Below are positions 1 through 7,771 of a stretch of 64,000 bases of DNA, in pieces. Origin of the DNA: Planctomycetota bacterium. GTDB lineage: Bacteria; Planctomycetota; UBA1135. Under the pieces are notes generated by a model. The model saw only the letters and a list, made by a program, of their open reading frames with translations. It searched no databases and was not told where the DNA came from. The position numbers were made by a program, and so were the translations under genes. The DNA lies in assembly GCA_024229395.1 (NCBI GenBank), contig JAAESM010000033.1:124001-188000 (forward strand). The letters are read 5' to 3'. Numbering within the stretch: position 1 is the first letter of the stretch; each line of letters starts with the position of its first letter.

Positions 1-797
1 TCGGTGCCCTCAGTTTCTGAGTCAGTCTCGGAAGCCGTGCCGCGTCGGCCGCCACCGCCCGCGATATTGAGCTCGCCACTGCTGCTCGGTAGTGGTTGCA
101 AGGCCTTCGAAGCCGCCAGTCCACCCTGCTGCATACCGAGTCCAATTGGCAACAAGACCAGGCCAAGAATCAGGATGAAGCGCGCGCGACCCCACAGACC
201 TTCGCCGGTTTCCGCTTCGTTGTCATAGCGATTGCGATCGGAACGCAAATGCCGACGTGCCCAACGTGCATGCAGCCAAGTGGTGACGCCTGCGGCGATC
301 AGCAAGGTCAACAGCATCCACACGGCAATCACGATGCGCGCGGTCAGCCCCTTGGGCCACAGCACGACATGCGCCAACTGCAGTTCGATCAATGGGATCA
401 GCAGGGCCAGCGACGCCAAGTGGTCGGGCCGTGAATAGCGCAGGGCAAAACCATGCACGCCCAGCAATAAAACGATGCTGAAGGTGAAGGCGTTTGGGTC
501 GGGGCCTAGCACGCCGTAAATCACAGCGATTAGCAGCACCCAGAACTGGCTGAGGCTGCGGTGGTGATGTTGGATGAAGTCGCCCGGCAAGCGCATGCGT
601 GTCAGCTGCGGGCCGCCCAACATGGCGAAGGGCACGAACAGGCTCAAGCCGAAGGAAACGTTGGCGTGGTCGAAAAACCACAACGCACAAGCTACTCCAC
701 CGGACCATGCCAAAGTCATCAAGCCGGCTGCGCACCAGCTGTCGAGCGGCGAACTCGGCAGAGTGGGGTACAGGCGTTGCCGGACTTGCGATCTCAT
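1..797 (-). CDS. TgpA-like membrane transglutaminase, N-terminal part (runs off left edge)
   Basis: Reading the minus strand from ATG at 797 gives 265 open codons to the window edge with no stop. The protein is rich in hydrophobic segments: about six helices between residues 24 and 222 (for example near 24-45, 85-100, 127-150 and 153-175), then a Gly/Ser/acidic stretch. Its start overlaps the stop of the DUF58 gene by 4 bases (ATGA). A multi-pass protein directly after MoxR and DUF58 is typically the DUF3488/transglutaminase-like protein TgpA, whose catalytic domain would lie beyond the edge. The membrane part is seen; the transglutaminase identity is inferred from gene order. Confidence 0.65.
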   Translation of the reverse strand, partial: MRSQVRQRLYPTLPSSPLDSWCAAGLMTLAWSGGVACALWFFDHANVSFGLSLFVPFAMLGGPQLTRMRLPGDFIQHHHRSLSQFWVLLIAVIYGVLGPDPNAFTFSIVLLLGVHGFALRYSRPDHLASLALLIPLIELQLAHVVLWPKGLTARIVIAVWMLLTLLIAAGVTTWLHARWARRHLRSDRNRYDNEAETGEGLWGRARFILILGLVLLPIGLGMQQGGLAASKALQPLPSSSGELNIAGGGGRRGTASETDSETEGT

Positions 798-2011
798 GCG
801 CGGCGACTCTGGATGAAGGTACCGGTAGAGAAGCGTCGGTTGGCTTGGAACCAACGCTTGGTGGCGGGGGAGGTCACATCAAGACGATGGCGGCCGACAT
901 CGCGCTTGTTGCCGGCGCCTGCGCACACTTGGATGCGGAAGCAATCCGAACGTGGGATATGCAGCCCCAACGGCGGCGGTGTCTTGATTCCGGCCTTCTC
1001 GGCGATCGGATCCACGCGCGGCAGTTGGACGTCGGCTAGGCGGGTAAGGATCTGGAACAAGGCGTGGCGGCCACGTTGTGCTTCCAGATAGAAGGGTTGC
1101 TCCACGCCCATGGTGGCGAATTCCACGCGGTAATTCTTGCGCAGGAAGAAATCCGCCAGCGTTGCGGCCAAACAGATACTCTCCTCGAACCTGCGACGCA
1201 CGCGCGCATCGGTGTCCTTGCCCAAGGCTGGCGGGATCAGCTCAACGCGTAGGCGCGGGAAGCGCACGCCATGCATTTCGCGAACCATCAAGTGACCACG
1301 TCGCGCCGTACTCTTCCAGTGGACTAGGCGTTGACTCATGCCTGGACGCCACTTCTTCAAGGTGTGGAACTCTTCGGTATCGGTGAAACGACCAGCACCG
1401 GCTTCGACTGTTTCGCGTTCATTAGGGATCAAACTGGTGGCATCGCGCAAGGCTCCTAGGCGCGGCAGTGCAATCAAGTCGGCAGGCAGATGCCAAGATG
1501 CTGTCCAGCGCAGCAACCCGAAGGGGAAGGTGGAGATTAAGCGCAGCCCATGACTTCGGAAGCGACCGCGCCTAGGCAAACGCAGTGAGCCGTCGACCCA
1601 CATTGATTCTCCAGGCTCAATGCTGGCGCGGTAGCCGAACATGCCGCGCTCATTGCCATCACTGCCGTGCAGCAGCAACACATCGCGGACCTTGAAGCGC
1701 TCGCCAACATGGTGCAAGGCGAAACGGATCGGCAAGCGTTCCCAAGCGAAACCAGTAGCAGGTTGCAAGCCGTCAGGTATCAAGCTGCCAAGAGAGATGC
1801 GGCCGACCCACCAACTACAGGCGAACAGCAGCAGCAACAGACTGGTGAAGGCCAGGATGAAGGGAGTTGGACGCAGGTTGGTGGAAAGAAGTGATAACAA
1901 GATCACCGAACCACTCAACCACAGCAAGGTCTTTGCCAGTGGGGTGAGTTGTGGGCGCAAGGACAGGCAAGTTGCCTGTTCGGCATTAGGCGCACCACCT
2001 TCTTCGCTCAT
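794..2011 (-). CDS. DUF58 domain-containing protein
   Basis: 405 residues. Two closely spaced hydrophobic helices lie near residues 25-70, followed by a beta-rich region. The conserved DUF58 block is recognisable around 205-245: a Glu-Phe, a run ending in WRPG, then an HWKSTARRG motif and VRE. DUF58 proteins occur with MoxR AAA+ ATPases and membrane transglutaminases, and are thought to work in envelope or secreted-protein maturation; the exact substrate is unknown. The start overlaps the moxR stop by 4 bases and the stop overlaps the next gene by 4 bases, so the three are almost certainly co-translated. The usual length for the family is 290-440 residues. Confidence 0.88.
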   Translation of the reverse strand: MSEEGGAPNAEQATCLSLRPQLTPLAKTLLWLSGSVILLSLLSTNLRPTPFILAFTSLLLLLFACSWWVGRISLGSLIPDGLQPATGFAWERLPIRFALHHVGERFKVRDVLLLHGSDGNERGMFGYRASIEPGESMWVDGSLRLPRRGRFRSHGLRLISTFPFGLLRWTASWHLPADLIALPRLGALRDATSLIPNERETVEAGAGRFTDTEEFHTLKKWRPGMSQRLVHWKSTARRGHLMVREMHGVRFPRLRVELIPPALGKDTDARVRRRFEESICLAATLADFFLRKNYRVEFATMGVEQPFYLEAQRGRHALFQILTRLADVQLPRVDPIAEKAGIKTPPPLGLHIPRSDCFRIQVCAGAGNKRDVGRHRLDVTSPATKRWFQANRRFSTGTFIQSRRA

Positions 2012-2958
2012 TGCGGAACACCGATCTCGCTGAGGATGTCTTCCAGCGCCGTGGTCGTGCCATGTACGCCACCTTCATAGGCGGGGGCCGGCAAGACACG
2101 GTGAGCGATACTCGGTACGAACAGTTCCTTGATGTCGTCGGGGATGACGTAGTCGCGATTGTTGACCAAGGCCAAGGCCTGGGCGGCACGGTGCAAGCCA
2201 AGCGCCGCACGCGTGGAAGCACCGAGTGCCAAGTGCGGGTGGGAACGCGTGGCCTCAATCAAGTCGAGCAGGTACTCGAGCAGGTCGTCATCGTAGTGAA
2301 CGCTGGGGACTGCTTCGATCAGCTGCTGCAGCTCATCAGGAGCGATCACTGCTTTGACCGCCATCACTGGATCCTTGAGGCTGCGACTGGCCAGCACTTC
2401 GCGTGCGACATCGCGATCGGGGTGCCCCAGACTCAGGCGTAGCAGGAATCGGTCGAGCTGAGATTCCGGCAGTGGGTAGGTGCCTTCGAACTCCATCGGG
2501 TTCTGCGTTGCGATCACGAAGAAGGGTTGCGGCAAGGGATGGTTCTCGCCGTCGACTGAGATCGACGATTCACTCATGGCCTCGAGCAAGGCCGATTGCG
2601 TACGCGGTGAAGTGCGGTTCAGCTCGTCGGCAAGCAGGATGTTGTGAAACACAGGCCCGCGCGAGAAACGAAAGCAGCTCTCTTTGCTATCCCAGATGCT
2701 CACGCCGAGCACATCGCTGGGCAGCAAGTCTGACGTGAATTGGATGCGGTGAAAATCCAGTCCGACCGCGCGTGCAATGGCGCGTGCCAAAGTGGTCTTG
2801 CCGGTGCCGGGGACATCTTCGAGCAAGACATGGCCTTGTGCGAGTAGTCCGACGAAACATAAACGGATCGTTTCTTCTTTGCCGCGGACGGCTTTCTCTA
2901 CGGAAGATACAAGTTGTTCCAGCCGCGCGAGGGGCAGATTCTGGAGATTCGTGGTCAT
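2008..2958 (-). CDS. MoxR family AAA+ ATPase
   Basis: 316 residues, normal for the MoxR subfamily. Walker A GTGKTT is at residues 51-56, Walker B ILLADE at about 107-112 and the sensor-1 segment with IATQNP at about 148-154, followed by the family-typical EGTYPLPESQLDRF stretch. MoxR proteins are chaperone-like ATPases that mature or assemble partner proteins, often with DUF58/VWA proteins. Here it is upstream of DUF58 and a TgpA-like protein, with an ATGA overlap on each side. The start codon lies within the last bases of the preceding small membrane-protein gene, so four genes form one transcript. Confidence 0.93.
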   Translation of the reverse strand: MTTNLQNLPLARLEQLVSSVEKAVRGKEETIRLCFVGLLAQGHVLLEDVPGTGKTTLARAIARAVGLDFHRIQFTSDLLPSDVLGVSIWDSKESCFRFSRGPVFHNILLADELNRTSPRTQSALLEAMSESSISVDGENHPLPQPFFVIATQNPMEFEGTYPLPESQLDRFLLRLSLGHPDRDVAREVLASRSLKDPVMAVKAVIAPDELQQLIEAVPSVHYDDDLLEYLLDLIEATRSHPHLALGASTRAALGLHRAAQALALVNNRDYVIPDDIKELFVPSIAHRVLPAPAYEGGVHGTTTALEDILSEIGVPQ

Positions 2959-3362
2959 GAAGGATTGGAGTCCTTGCGCTGTTTCAGAAATTCATCAAGG
3001 CTGCCGTGAAACTCTTCCAACTGCTTGACGGTCTCTTTCTGACTGGCGGGCTCTTGCTCCTGCTCCAGATCTTCGTGGGCATGAGCGCTACCTGGGTCGT
3101 GGCCAGGCTGAGCGTGACGACCGGCGAAGGCGGCGCCGAATGGGGCAAAAGGATTCTGGCGCTGCGGTGGGGTCTTAGGACCCAAACCAAGTGAGCGTAG
3201 CAGTAAAAAGAAAGCGCCCAGGACGAAGGCGACGCAGACGAAAAAGAAGGCAACCACCAAAGCCACTCCAAGCATCAAGACACGCAGGATGATGGCGATG
3301 GGACCACCGCCAGCAGCAAAGCCGGGCATGGTGGCGTGGAACTCAGGGCGAGGCATAGGCAC
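2955..3362 (-). CDS. Small membrane protein of unknown function, first gene of the moxR operon
   Basis: 135 residues; I recognise no family. It has one long hydrophobic region (about residues 22-56, probably two tight helices or one long one), a proline/glycine/histidine-rich linker and a charged Glu/Gln/Lys-rich C-terminal tail likely to be helical. Its stop overlaps the moxR start by 4 bases, which supports it as a real gene and suggests it anchors or regulates the MoxR-DUF58-TgpA set. There are two further in-frame Met codons within the first 12 residues, so the exact start is uncertain. Confidence 0.6.
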   Translation of the reverse strand: MPMPRPEFHATMPGFAAGGGPIAIILRVLMLGVALVVAFFFVCVAFVLGAFFLLLRSLGLGPKTPPQRQNPFAPFGAAFAGRHAQPGHDPGSAHAHEDLEQEQEPASQKETVKQLEEFHGSLDEFLKQRKDSNPS

Positions 3363-3376
3363 AGCATACCCGCCTA

Positions 3377-3431
3377 CGCGGGCTTTGCCCTGTTGCTAGC
3401 GAATCCCTTTCACTAGCGGGCAAGGCCCGCG
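3377..3431. repeat. Long intergenic inverted repeat (hairpin)
   Basis: Arms of 14 bases at 3377-3390 and 3418-3431 are complementary with one G-T pair, and an inner GCTAG/CTAGC pair extends the stem. It lies in the gap between the end of the repeat-protein gene (3480) and the start of the small membrane-protein gene (3362). There is no T tract on either side, so it is not a classic intrinsic terminator. It could limit transcription read-through or be a REP-like element; no second copy is apparent in this window. Confidence 0.6.
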
Positions 3432-3479
3432 GACCGCACTCCTCATGCGAATCCTCCATCTTTGCAGAGGCAGGTTTCC

Positions 3480-4669
3480 TTAGTTGGAGCCACAACTTTC
3501 CAGAATGGTGATGCCGCAACCACCGGCCACCGTCGCCCAAGTGCCCGCTGCAGAGTTTTGCGAGCCACCAAGCACAGCCGCGCGGTCGCCGCTGGCGCGC
3601 TGTTCACTTGTCCACCGAAGACCACGGACAAGTAGCCGAGCGCCTGGTTCAGGCTGCCACCGCTCATCGCTGCAATCGAGCCACTGGCCAGGTTCTCGGA
3701 GCCACCAGCAATCATGGTGGCGAACCCTTCGGCTAGGTTGAGTTGGCCACCAAAGCTGGTGTAGCCATGATGAATGCCGACCACCAGATTGTGTGAACCA
3801 CTACGTAACGCTGCGGTCTCAGGATCCTGTTCGGTATAGCCAATGATCAGATTGCCTAAGCCGTTGGTACTGACCACCGCCGCCGACGTCGATGGGGAGT
3901 TGGTGTTGAGCATGACATCCTGGAAGAAGAAGTTGCCTAGGAATGGATCGAATGCGGAGAACATGACATCATCCAGGTCCGGCATGAAACGGTAGAAGTT
4001 GTCTTGCCAGATACCGTAGATGAGGCCTCCTTCAACAGCCAGGTCGATGGAATCGATGTCCGCCAACATGTTGTGGAAGGTGAATGGGATAGGGGCACCC
4101 AAGAAGGTCATGCCGCTATCCATGGAGTAGTTCAAGTAGAGCTCATCCATTCCCGTGCCGTCTTTACGCGCGGCAATGAGGAACACGATGATGTCATCGT
4201 TTGGGCTCACACTTCTTGGATCGACAGCCATGCGCGCTGTCGTCACTGCATCAGTCATGAAACCCTTATTGACCTTGAGGTCGAAGGGTTGGAAAGTCAG
4301 TCCACGGTCGGTGGAGAAGTTGAAGTAAATCTCTGTCTCCGCCAGACGGTCGTCAAGCCAATAGACATAGATGTTGTCGTCGAAGACGGCGACGGAGTCA
4401 TCATTCAGTTTCTTGGCGGCGAAGGTGCCTTGGTCTACCCGCATGGAAGGAGTCCATGTCAGACCGCGGCCATCAGAGAGTGAAATTTGGATTGATTCAT
4501 TCGCGTCGTTCTCGAACACGACAGCGGATAATTCAAGATGAGTCGCCACCGCGGGATCGATGGCTGGCCCTGCACCGTTGACAAGTTTGGCCATGTCGCG
4601 GGGAGTTTGGGCTGCTGCTGATAAGGACAGAAGGCCGCCCATGATGGGGATGAGTATGAAGCGGTTCAT
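3480..4669 (-). pseudogene. Secreted beta-propeller-like / YadA-head-repeat protein, frameshifted near its C-terminus
   Basis: It begins with a signal peptide (MNRF... to AAA-QT, residues 1-21). The body resembles BNR/sialidase-type propeller blades: repeated S-x-D-x-G-x-T-[FW] turns such as SLSDGRGLTW, STDRGLTF and SMDSGMTF. From about residue 290 come 15-residue repeats of the type GG-x-x-N-x-A-x-G-x-x-A, like trimeric-autotransporter head coils. At about 3595-3600 the frame is lost. A third, otherwise perfect 15-residue unit continues in the next frame and ends at a TAA at 3480-3482, restoring GGSQNSAAG and a final CGSN. An extra GC in GCGCGC explains the shift. Read without correction, the ORF ends at 3443 with a nonsense tail. 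Confidence 0.75.
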
Positions 4670-4897
4670 TTTCCAGATTTGTAATCGGGGCCGTGGATTT
4701 GACCGCTGGTTGGCCCCTGAGAAACCAGCGGCGCGTCGACATGAAAACTAATGCATTTGACATGCTTTCTTCAATAATGCGATTGAGTCATTTTTTTGTG
4801 ATGAAGTCCGTCGATTCAGGCTGGGGCTCGCCTTTTCCGACGTACACTGGGCGAGTCGGAAATGCCCCCGACATGACTTTCGATCCCCAGGAGTCTT
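4670..4897. other. Divergent intergenic region
   Basis: 228 bases between the minus-strand secreted protein and the plus-strand PAS-LuxR remnant. It must hold promoters for both directions. A TTGACA-like hexamer occurs near 4758, but no convincing -10 at the right distance is visible. An AGGAG ribosome binding site sits about 5 bases before the ATG at 4898. Confidence 0.35.
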
Positions 4898-5585
4898 ATG
4901 CAGTTGATCTCAAATGATGGCCCGAGTGGTCCTTTGGGACCGAGCCACGTTTTCTCCCGCGCCCTACCCTCCTGGGTGCACGACCTCGGTGTGCCTGCCT
5001 GGGTGATTGGCGCGGATTATCGCATTGAGTTCCTGAATCCACTTGCCGAGTGCTTGCTTGGTATCCGATCGGAAGATGCCCAGGGAAAGGAGTGAGCGCA
5101 AGTCATCGGTGGCAGCAACGGTGAAGACTCGCTTTGTTGTCAGCCATGCCTTATTCAGGACATGCTGAGCAAGAAGAAGCAAGTATCGCCGGTGGCGATG
5201 AGGATCGGTTCAGAAGAGACCGGTGAACACTGGATCAAGGTGGTTTACCTTCCAGTGGACGATTCCCTGGAGGGGGGCCGTGCCTTGTCTGCTGTGTGGT
5301 GGATTACGATCTGCCTTGGCGTCTGGAACGCTACATCCGCAAGATCGCTCTACGTAGCAGCGTGTGGCTCGTCGGCTCGACAATTTGCCAGTGCAACCCT
5401 TATCTAAACGTGAGCTCGAGATCCTCGAGTTGCTGGCCAATGACTGCACCTTACGCACCATCGCGCGGCGGCTGTTCATCAGTCATTCCACGGTGCGTAA
5501 CCATGTGCGCAACCTTTTGGCCAAGAACGGCGCTCACTCCATCCAGGAGGCGATCGCGATGTATCTGCTGAGTTCGCGCAAATAG
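4898..5585 (+). pseudogene. PAS-LuxR transcriptional regulator, broken
   Basis: Three fragments in successive frames add up to one regulator. Frame one (from ATG 4898, with a good AGGAG site) is a PAS domain with ADYRIEFLNPLAECLLG. An in-frame TGA at 5093-5095 is followed in the same frame by VIGG and a C-x-x-C region, then VVYLPVDDSLEGG. Near 5280 the coherent sequence moves to a second frame (VVDYDLPWRLERYIRKIALRS). Near 5360 it moves to a third frame carrying a complete LuxR-type HTH (LSKRELEILELLANDCT ... STVRNHVRNLLAKNGAHS), ending at 5585. Intact relatives are single-ORF PAS-LuxR proteins. One stop and two shifts mean it is unlikely to work unless the assembly is wrong. Confidence 0.8.
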
Positions 5586-5588
5586 ACC

Positions 5589-7274
5589 TTACAGGCCTAG
5601 CTTGCGGTACTTGCCGGACTTGGAATCCTTCGACTTGCCGGCCGCGGTATTGCGCTCTTCCAGCCATTCGGCGTACTCGGTGTAGTTGCCGTAGAAGAAC
5701 TCGACCTCACCGTTGCCTTCAAAGGCCAGGATGTGGGTGCAGATGCGGTCAAGGAAGTAACGGTCGTGAGACACGATCAACATGCAACCTGCGTAGTGCT
5801 CGATGGCTTCTTCAAGAACTCGCGTGGTGGGCAAGTCCAAGTCGTTGGTCGGTTCGTCAAGGATGATCAAGTTACCACCAACACGCAGCATCTTCGCTAG
5901 CTGCACGCGGTTGCGTTGACCACCGGACAAGGTGCCGACCTTTTGCTCTTGGTTGGTACCCTTGAAGTTGAAGCGCGACACATAGGCGCGCGACTGGATT
6001 TCACCCGCACCAAAAGGCAGGAACTCGAGACCGTCAGTGATTTCCTCGAACACCGAGTTCGAATCACTCAGCTCAGCACGACGTTGGTCGACGAAACAAG
6101 CCTCGATGGTGGAGCCGTGGGCGATGGTCCCTGAATCGGCGTCTTCCTCGCCGATGATCATCTTCATCAGCGTGGTCTTGCCAGTACCGTTGGGGCCAAT
6201 GATGCCGATGATCGCACCTGGAGGCATTTCAAAGCTCAGGTCCTTAACCAAGATCTGATCGCCATAAGCCTTGTTGACGTTGATCAGGTCAATCACCTTA
6301 TTGCCCAAGCGAGGACCCGACGGAATCATCAAGTCAATCGTTTCAGGGCGCAGGCTCTGCTGCTCATCGACCAACTGGTCATAACGTGCCAAACGCGCCT
6401 TGTTCTTATTGCCACGCGCTTTGGAGTTCTGACGTACCCACTCAAGTTCGGCATGCAAGCGTTTCTTGCGCTTGTCCTGCTGGCGATCACTGAGCTCCAG
6501 CTCCTTCTCCTTGGCTTCGAGATAGATGGTGTAGTTGCCCTTGTACGGGCGACACACACCACGATCCACTTCGAGCATCCAATCAACCACGTTATCGAGG
6601 AAGTAACGGTCGTGAGTAATCACGATCACCAGACCGGCGTACTCGGCCAAGTGGTGCTCCAACCATGCAGTGGTGTTGGCATCCAAGTGGTTGGTAGGTT
6701 CATCCAATAGCAGGATGTCTGGAGTTTCGATCAAGGTCTTGCACAAGGCTACACGTCGGGCTTCACCACCAGAGAGCACACCACACAGGCGGTCCATGGG
6801 GGGAAGGTCCAATGCTGCCGCAGCCTTTTCGAGCAGGCGATCGACTTCCCACATGTTGTTGGTGTCAATCTCGGCCTGCAGGTGATCGAACTCCGCGGAC
6901 AACTTCTCCAGCTGGTCGCCATCTGCTTCGCCCATCAGCATGCAGATCTCGTTGTAGCGATCGGTGATGGCGTGCACGTGGGCTACTGATTCATCCAGTG
7001 CCTCCTTGACCGTGATATCCGGCTTGAGGTTCGGCTCTTGCGACACATAGCCGATGCTGCGGCCGTTCATCTGGATGCGATTGCCGTCGAAATCGGGGTC
7101 GGCACCGGCCAGGATACGCAGCAGGGTGGACTTGCCGGAACCGTTCGCCCCGATCACACCGATCTTCGCGCCAGCGAAGAAGGACAGCGTGACATCCTTC
7201 AGGACCTGGGTGCGGTCGTAGAACTTGTTCAGGCCGATGACCTGGAGGACGTACTCATTGGGATTCTCAGACAT
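5589..7274 (-). CDS. ettA: Energy-dependent translational throttle protein EttA (ABC-F)
   Basis: 561 residues, close to the roughly 555 of E. coli EttA. It has two ABC domains and no membrane segments. The first has Walker A GANGSGKST at residues 42-50 and signature LSGGEARRVAL; the second has Walker A GPNGTGKTT and signature LSGGQRNRVQL. Between them is the charged ABC-F linker (KEKELELSDRQQDKRKKR). EttA binds the ribosomal E site and gates entry into elongation according to ATP/ADP level. It is a single gene facing the regulator remnant, with stops 3 bases apart. Confidence 0.95.
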   Translation of the reverse strand: MSENPNEYVLQVIGLNKFYDRTQVLKDVTLSFFAGAKIGVIGANGSGKSTLLRILAGADPDFDGNRIQMNGRSIGYVSQEPNLKPDITVKEALDESVAHVHAITDRYNEICMLMGEADGDQLEKLSAEFDHLQAEIDTNNMWEVDRLLEKAAAALDLPPMDRLCGVLSGGEARRVALCKTLIETPDILLLDEPTNHLDANTTAWLEHHLAEYAGLVIVITHDRYFLDNVVDWMLEVDRGVCRPYKGNYTIYLEAKEKELELSDRQQDKRKKRLHAELEWVRQNSKARGNKNKARLARYDQLVDEQQSLRPETIDLMIPSGPRLGNKVIDLINVNKAYGDQILVKDLSFEMPPGAIIGIIGPNGTGKTTLMKMIIGEEDADSGTIAHGSTIEACFVDQRRAELSDSNSVFEEITDGLEFLPFGAGEIQSRAYVSRFNFKGTNQEQKVGTLSGGQRNRVQLAKMLRVGGNLIILDEPTNDLDLPTTRVLEEAIEHYAGCMLIVSHDRYFLDRICTHILAFEGNGEVEFFYGNYTEYAEWLEERNTAAGKSKDSKSGKYRKLGL

Positions 7275-7322
7275 AATCGACCCAACATTCTATCCATGAT
7301 TCAGGCCGGTAGAAGGCCTGAT

Positions 7323-7754
7323 TTACGGTTCACCTAAAGCTTTCTCGGTAGCCTTCATCTGAGCGCGAATCGACTCGGCCGAAACCACTGGTCCATCCAC
7401 CTGACTGCCGGCACAGAAGTCCAGGACCTGCTCGCGATAAGTCTCCTCCGATTCGAGCAATTCGTCCCAGAACGGCCAGGTGCGGCACTGTACGGGCTTG
7501 GCGTCGTGGACGGTGCAGGTAGGGCCATCAAGAAAGATGCAGTGTCCGTCGACAAAACGCAGCGTGCGGTGACCAGTGTCCAGTGCCTGGGTATAGGTGC
7601 GATTGAACTCCGGCAAAGAGATCTCTAAATGCTCCGCCAAGCGCTTCCGCTCCTGATAATTCGCATACACATGCGTCACGTCGCCACGCCCATGGCAACA
7701 CTTGCCACATTGCGTGCAGTCAAAGGGCAGGCCGTCGTTCCACCAAACTGTCAT
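7323..7754 (-). CDS. YkgJ-family cysteine-cluster protein (putative Zn/Fe-binding)
   Basis: 143 residues. The N-terminus has the C-x-x-C-x-x-CC cluster (Cys13, 16, 19, 20), followed by further conserved cysteines in GHCIFLDGPTCTVHDAKPVQCRTWPFW and LDFCAG. This is the CxxCxxCC (YkgJ/FliB-like) family, thought to bind a metal or Fe-S cluster; its function is not established. It starts just 17 bases from the divergent sigma-54 regulator, so the two share a very short promoter region. Confidence 0.88.
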   Translation of the reverse strand: MTVWWNDGLPFDCTQCGKCCHGRGDVTHVYANYQERKRLAEHLEISLPEFNRTYTQALDTGHRTLRFVDGHCIFLDGPTCTVHDAKPVQCRTWPFWDELLESEETYREQVLDFCAGSQVDGPVVSAESIRAQMKATEKALGEP

Positions 7755-7771
7755 GGCTACAGGGTATCCTG

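Noticed and set aside
223-735. 170-residue minus-strand open frame at the left end
   Set aside because: The same strand read in another frame from ATG 797 gives a clean multi-helix protein overlapping the DUF58 stop by ATGA, so this frame is out of phase.
5093-5095. TGA in the PAS-LuxR gene as selenocysteine
   Set aside because: No SECIS-like hairpin is evident and two frameshifts lie downstream, so recoding would not restore the protein.
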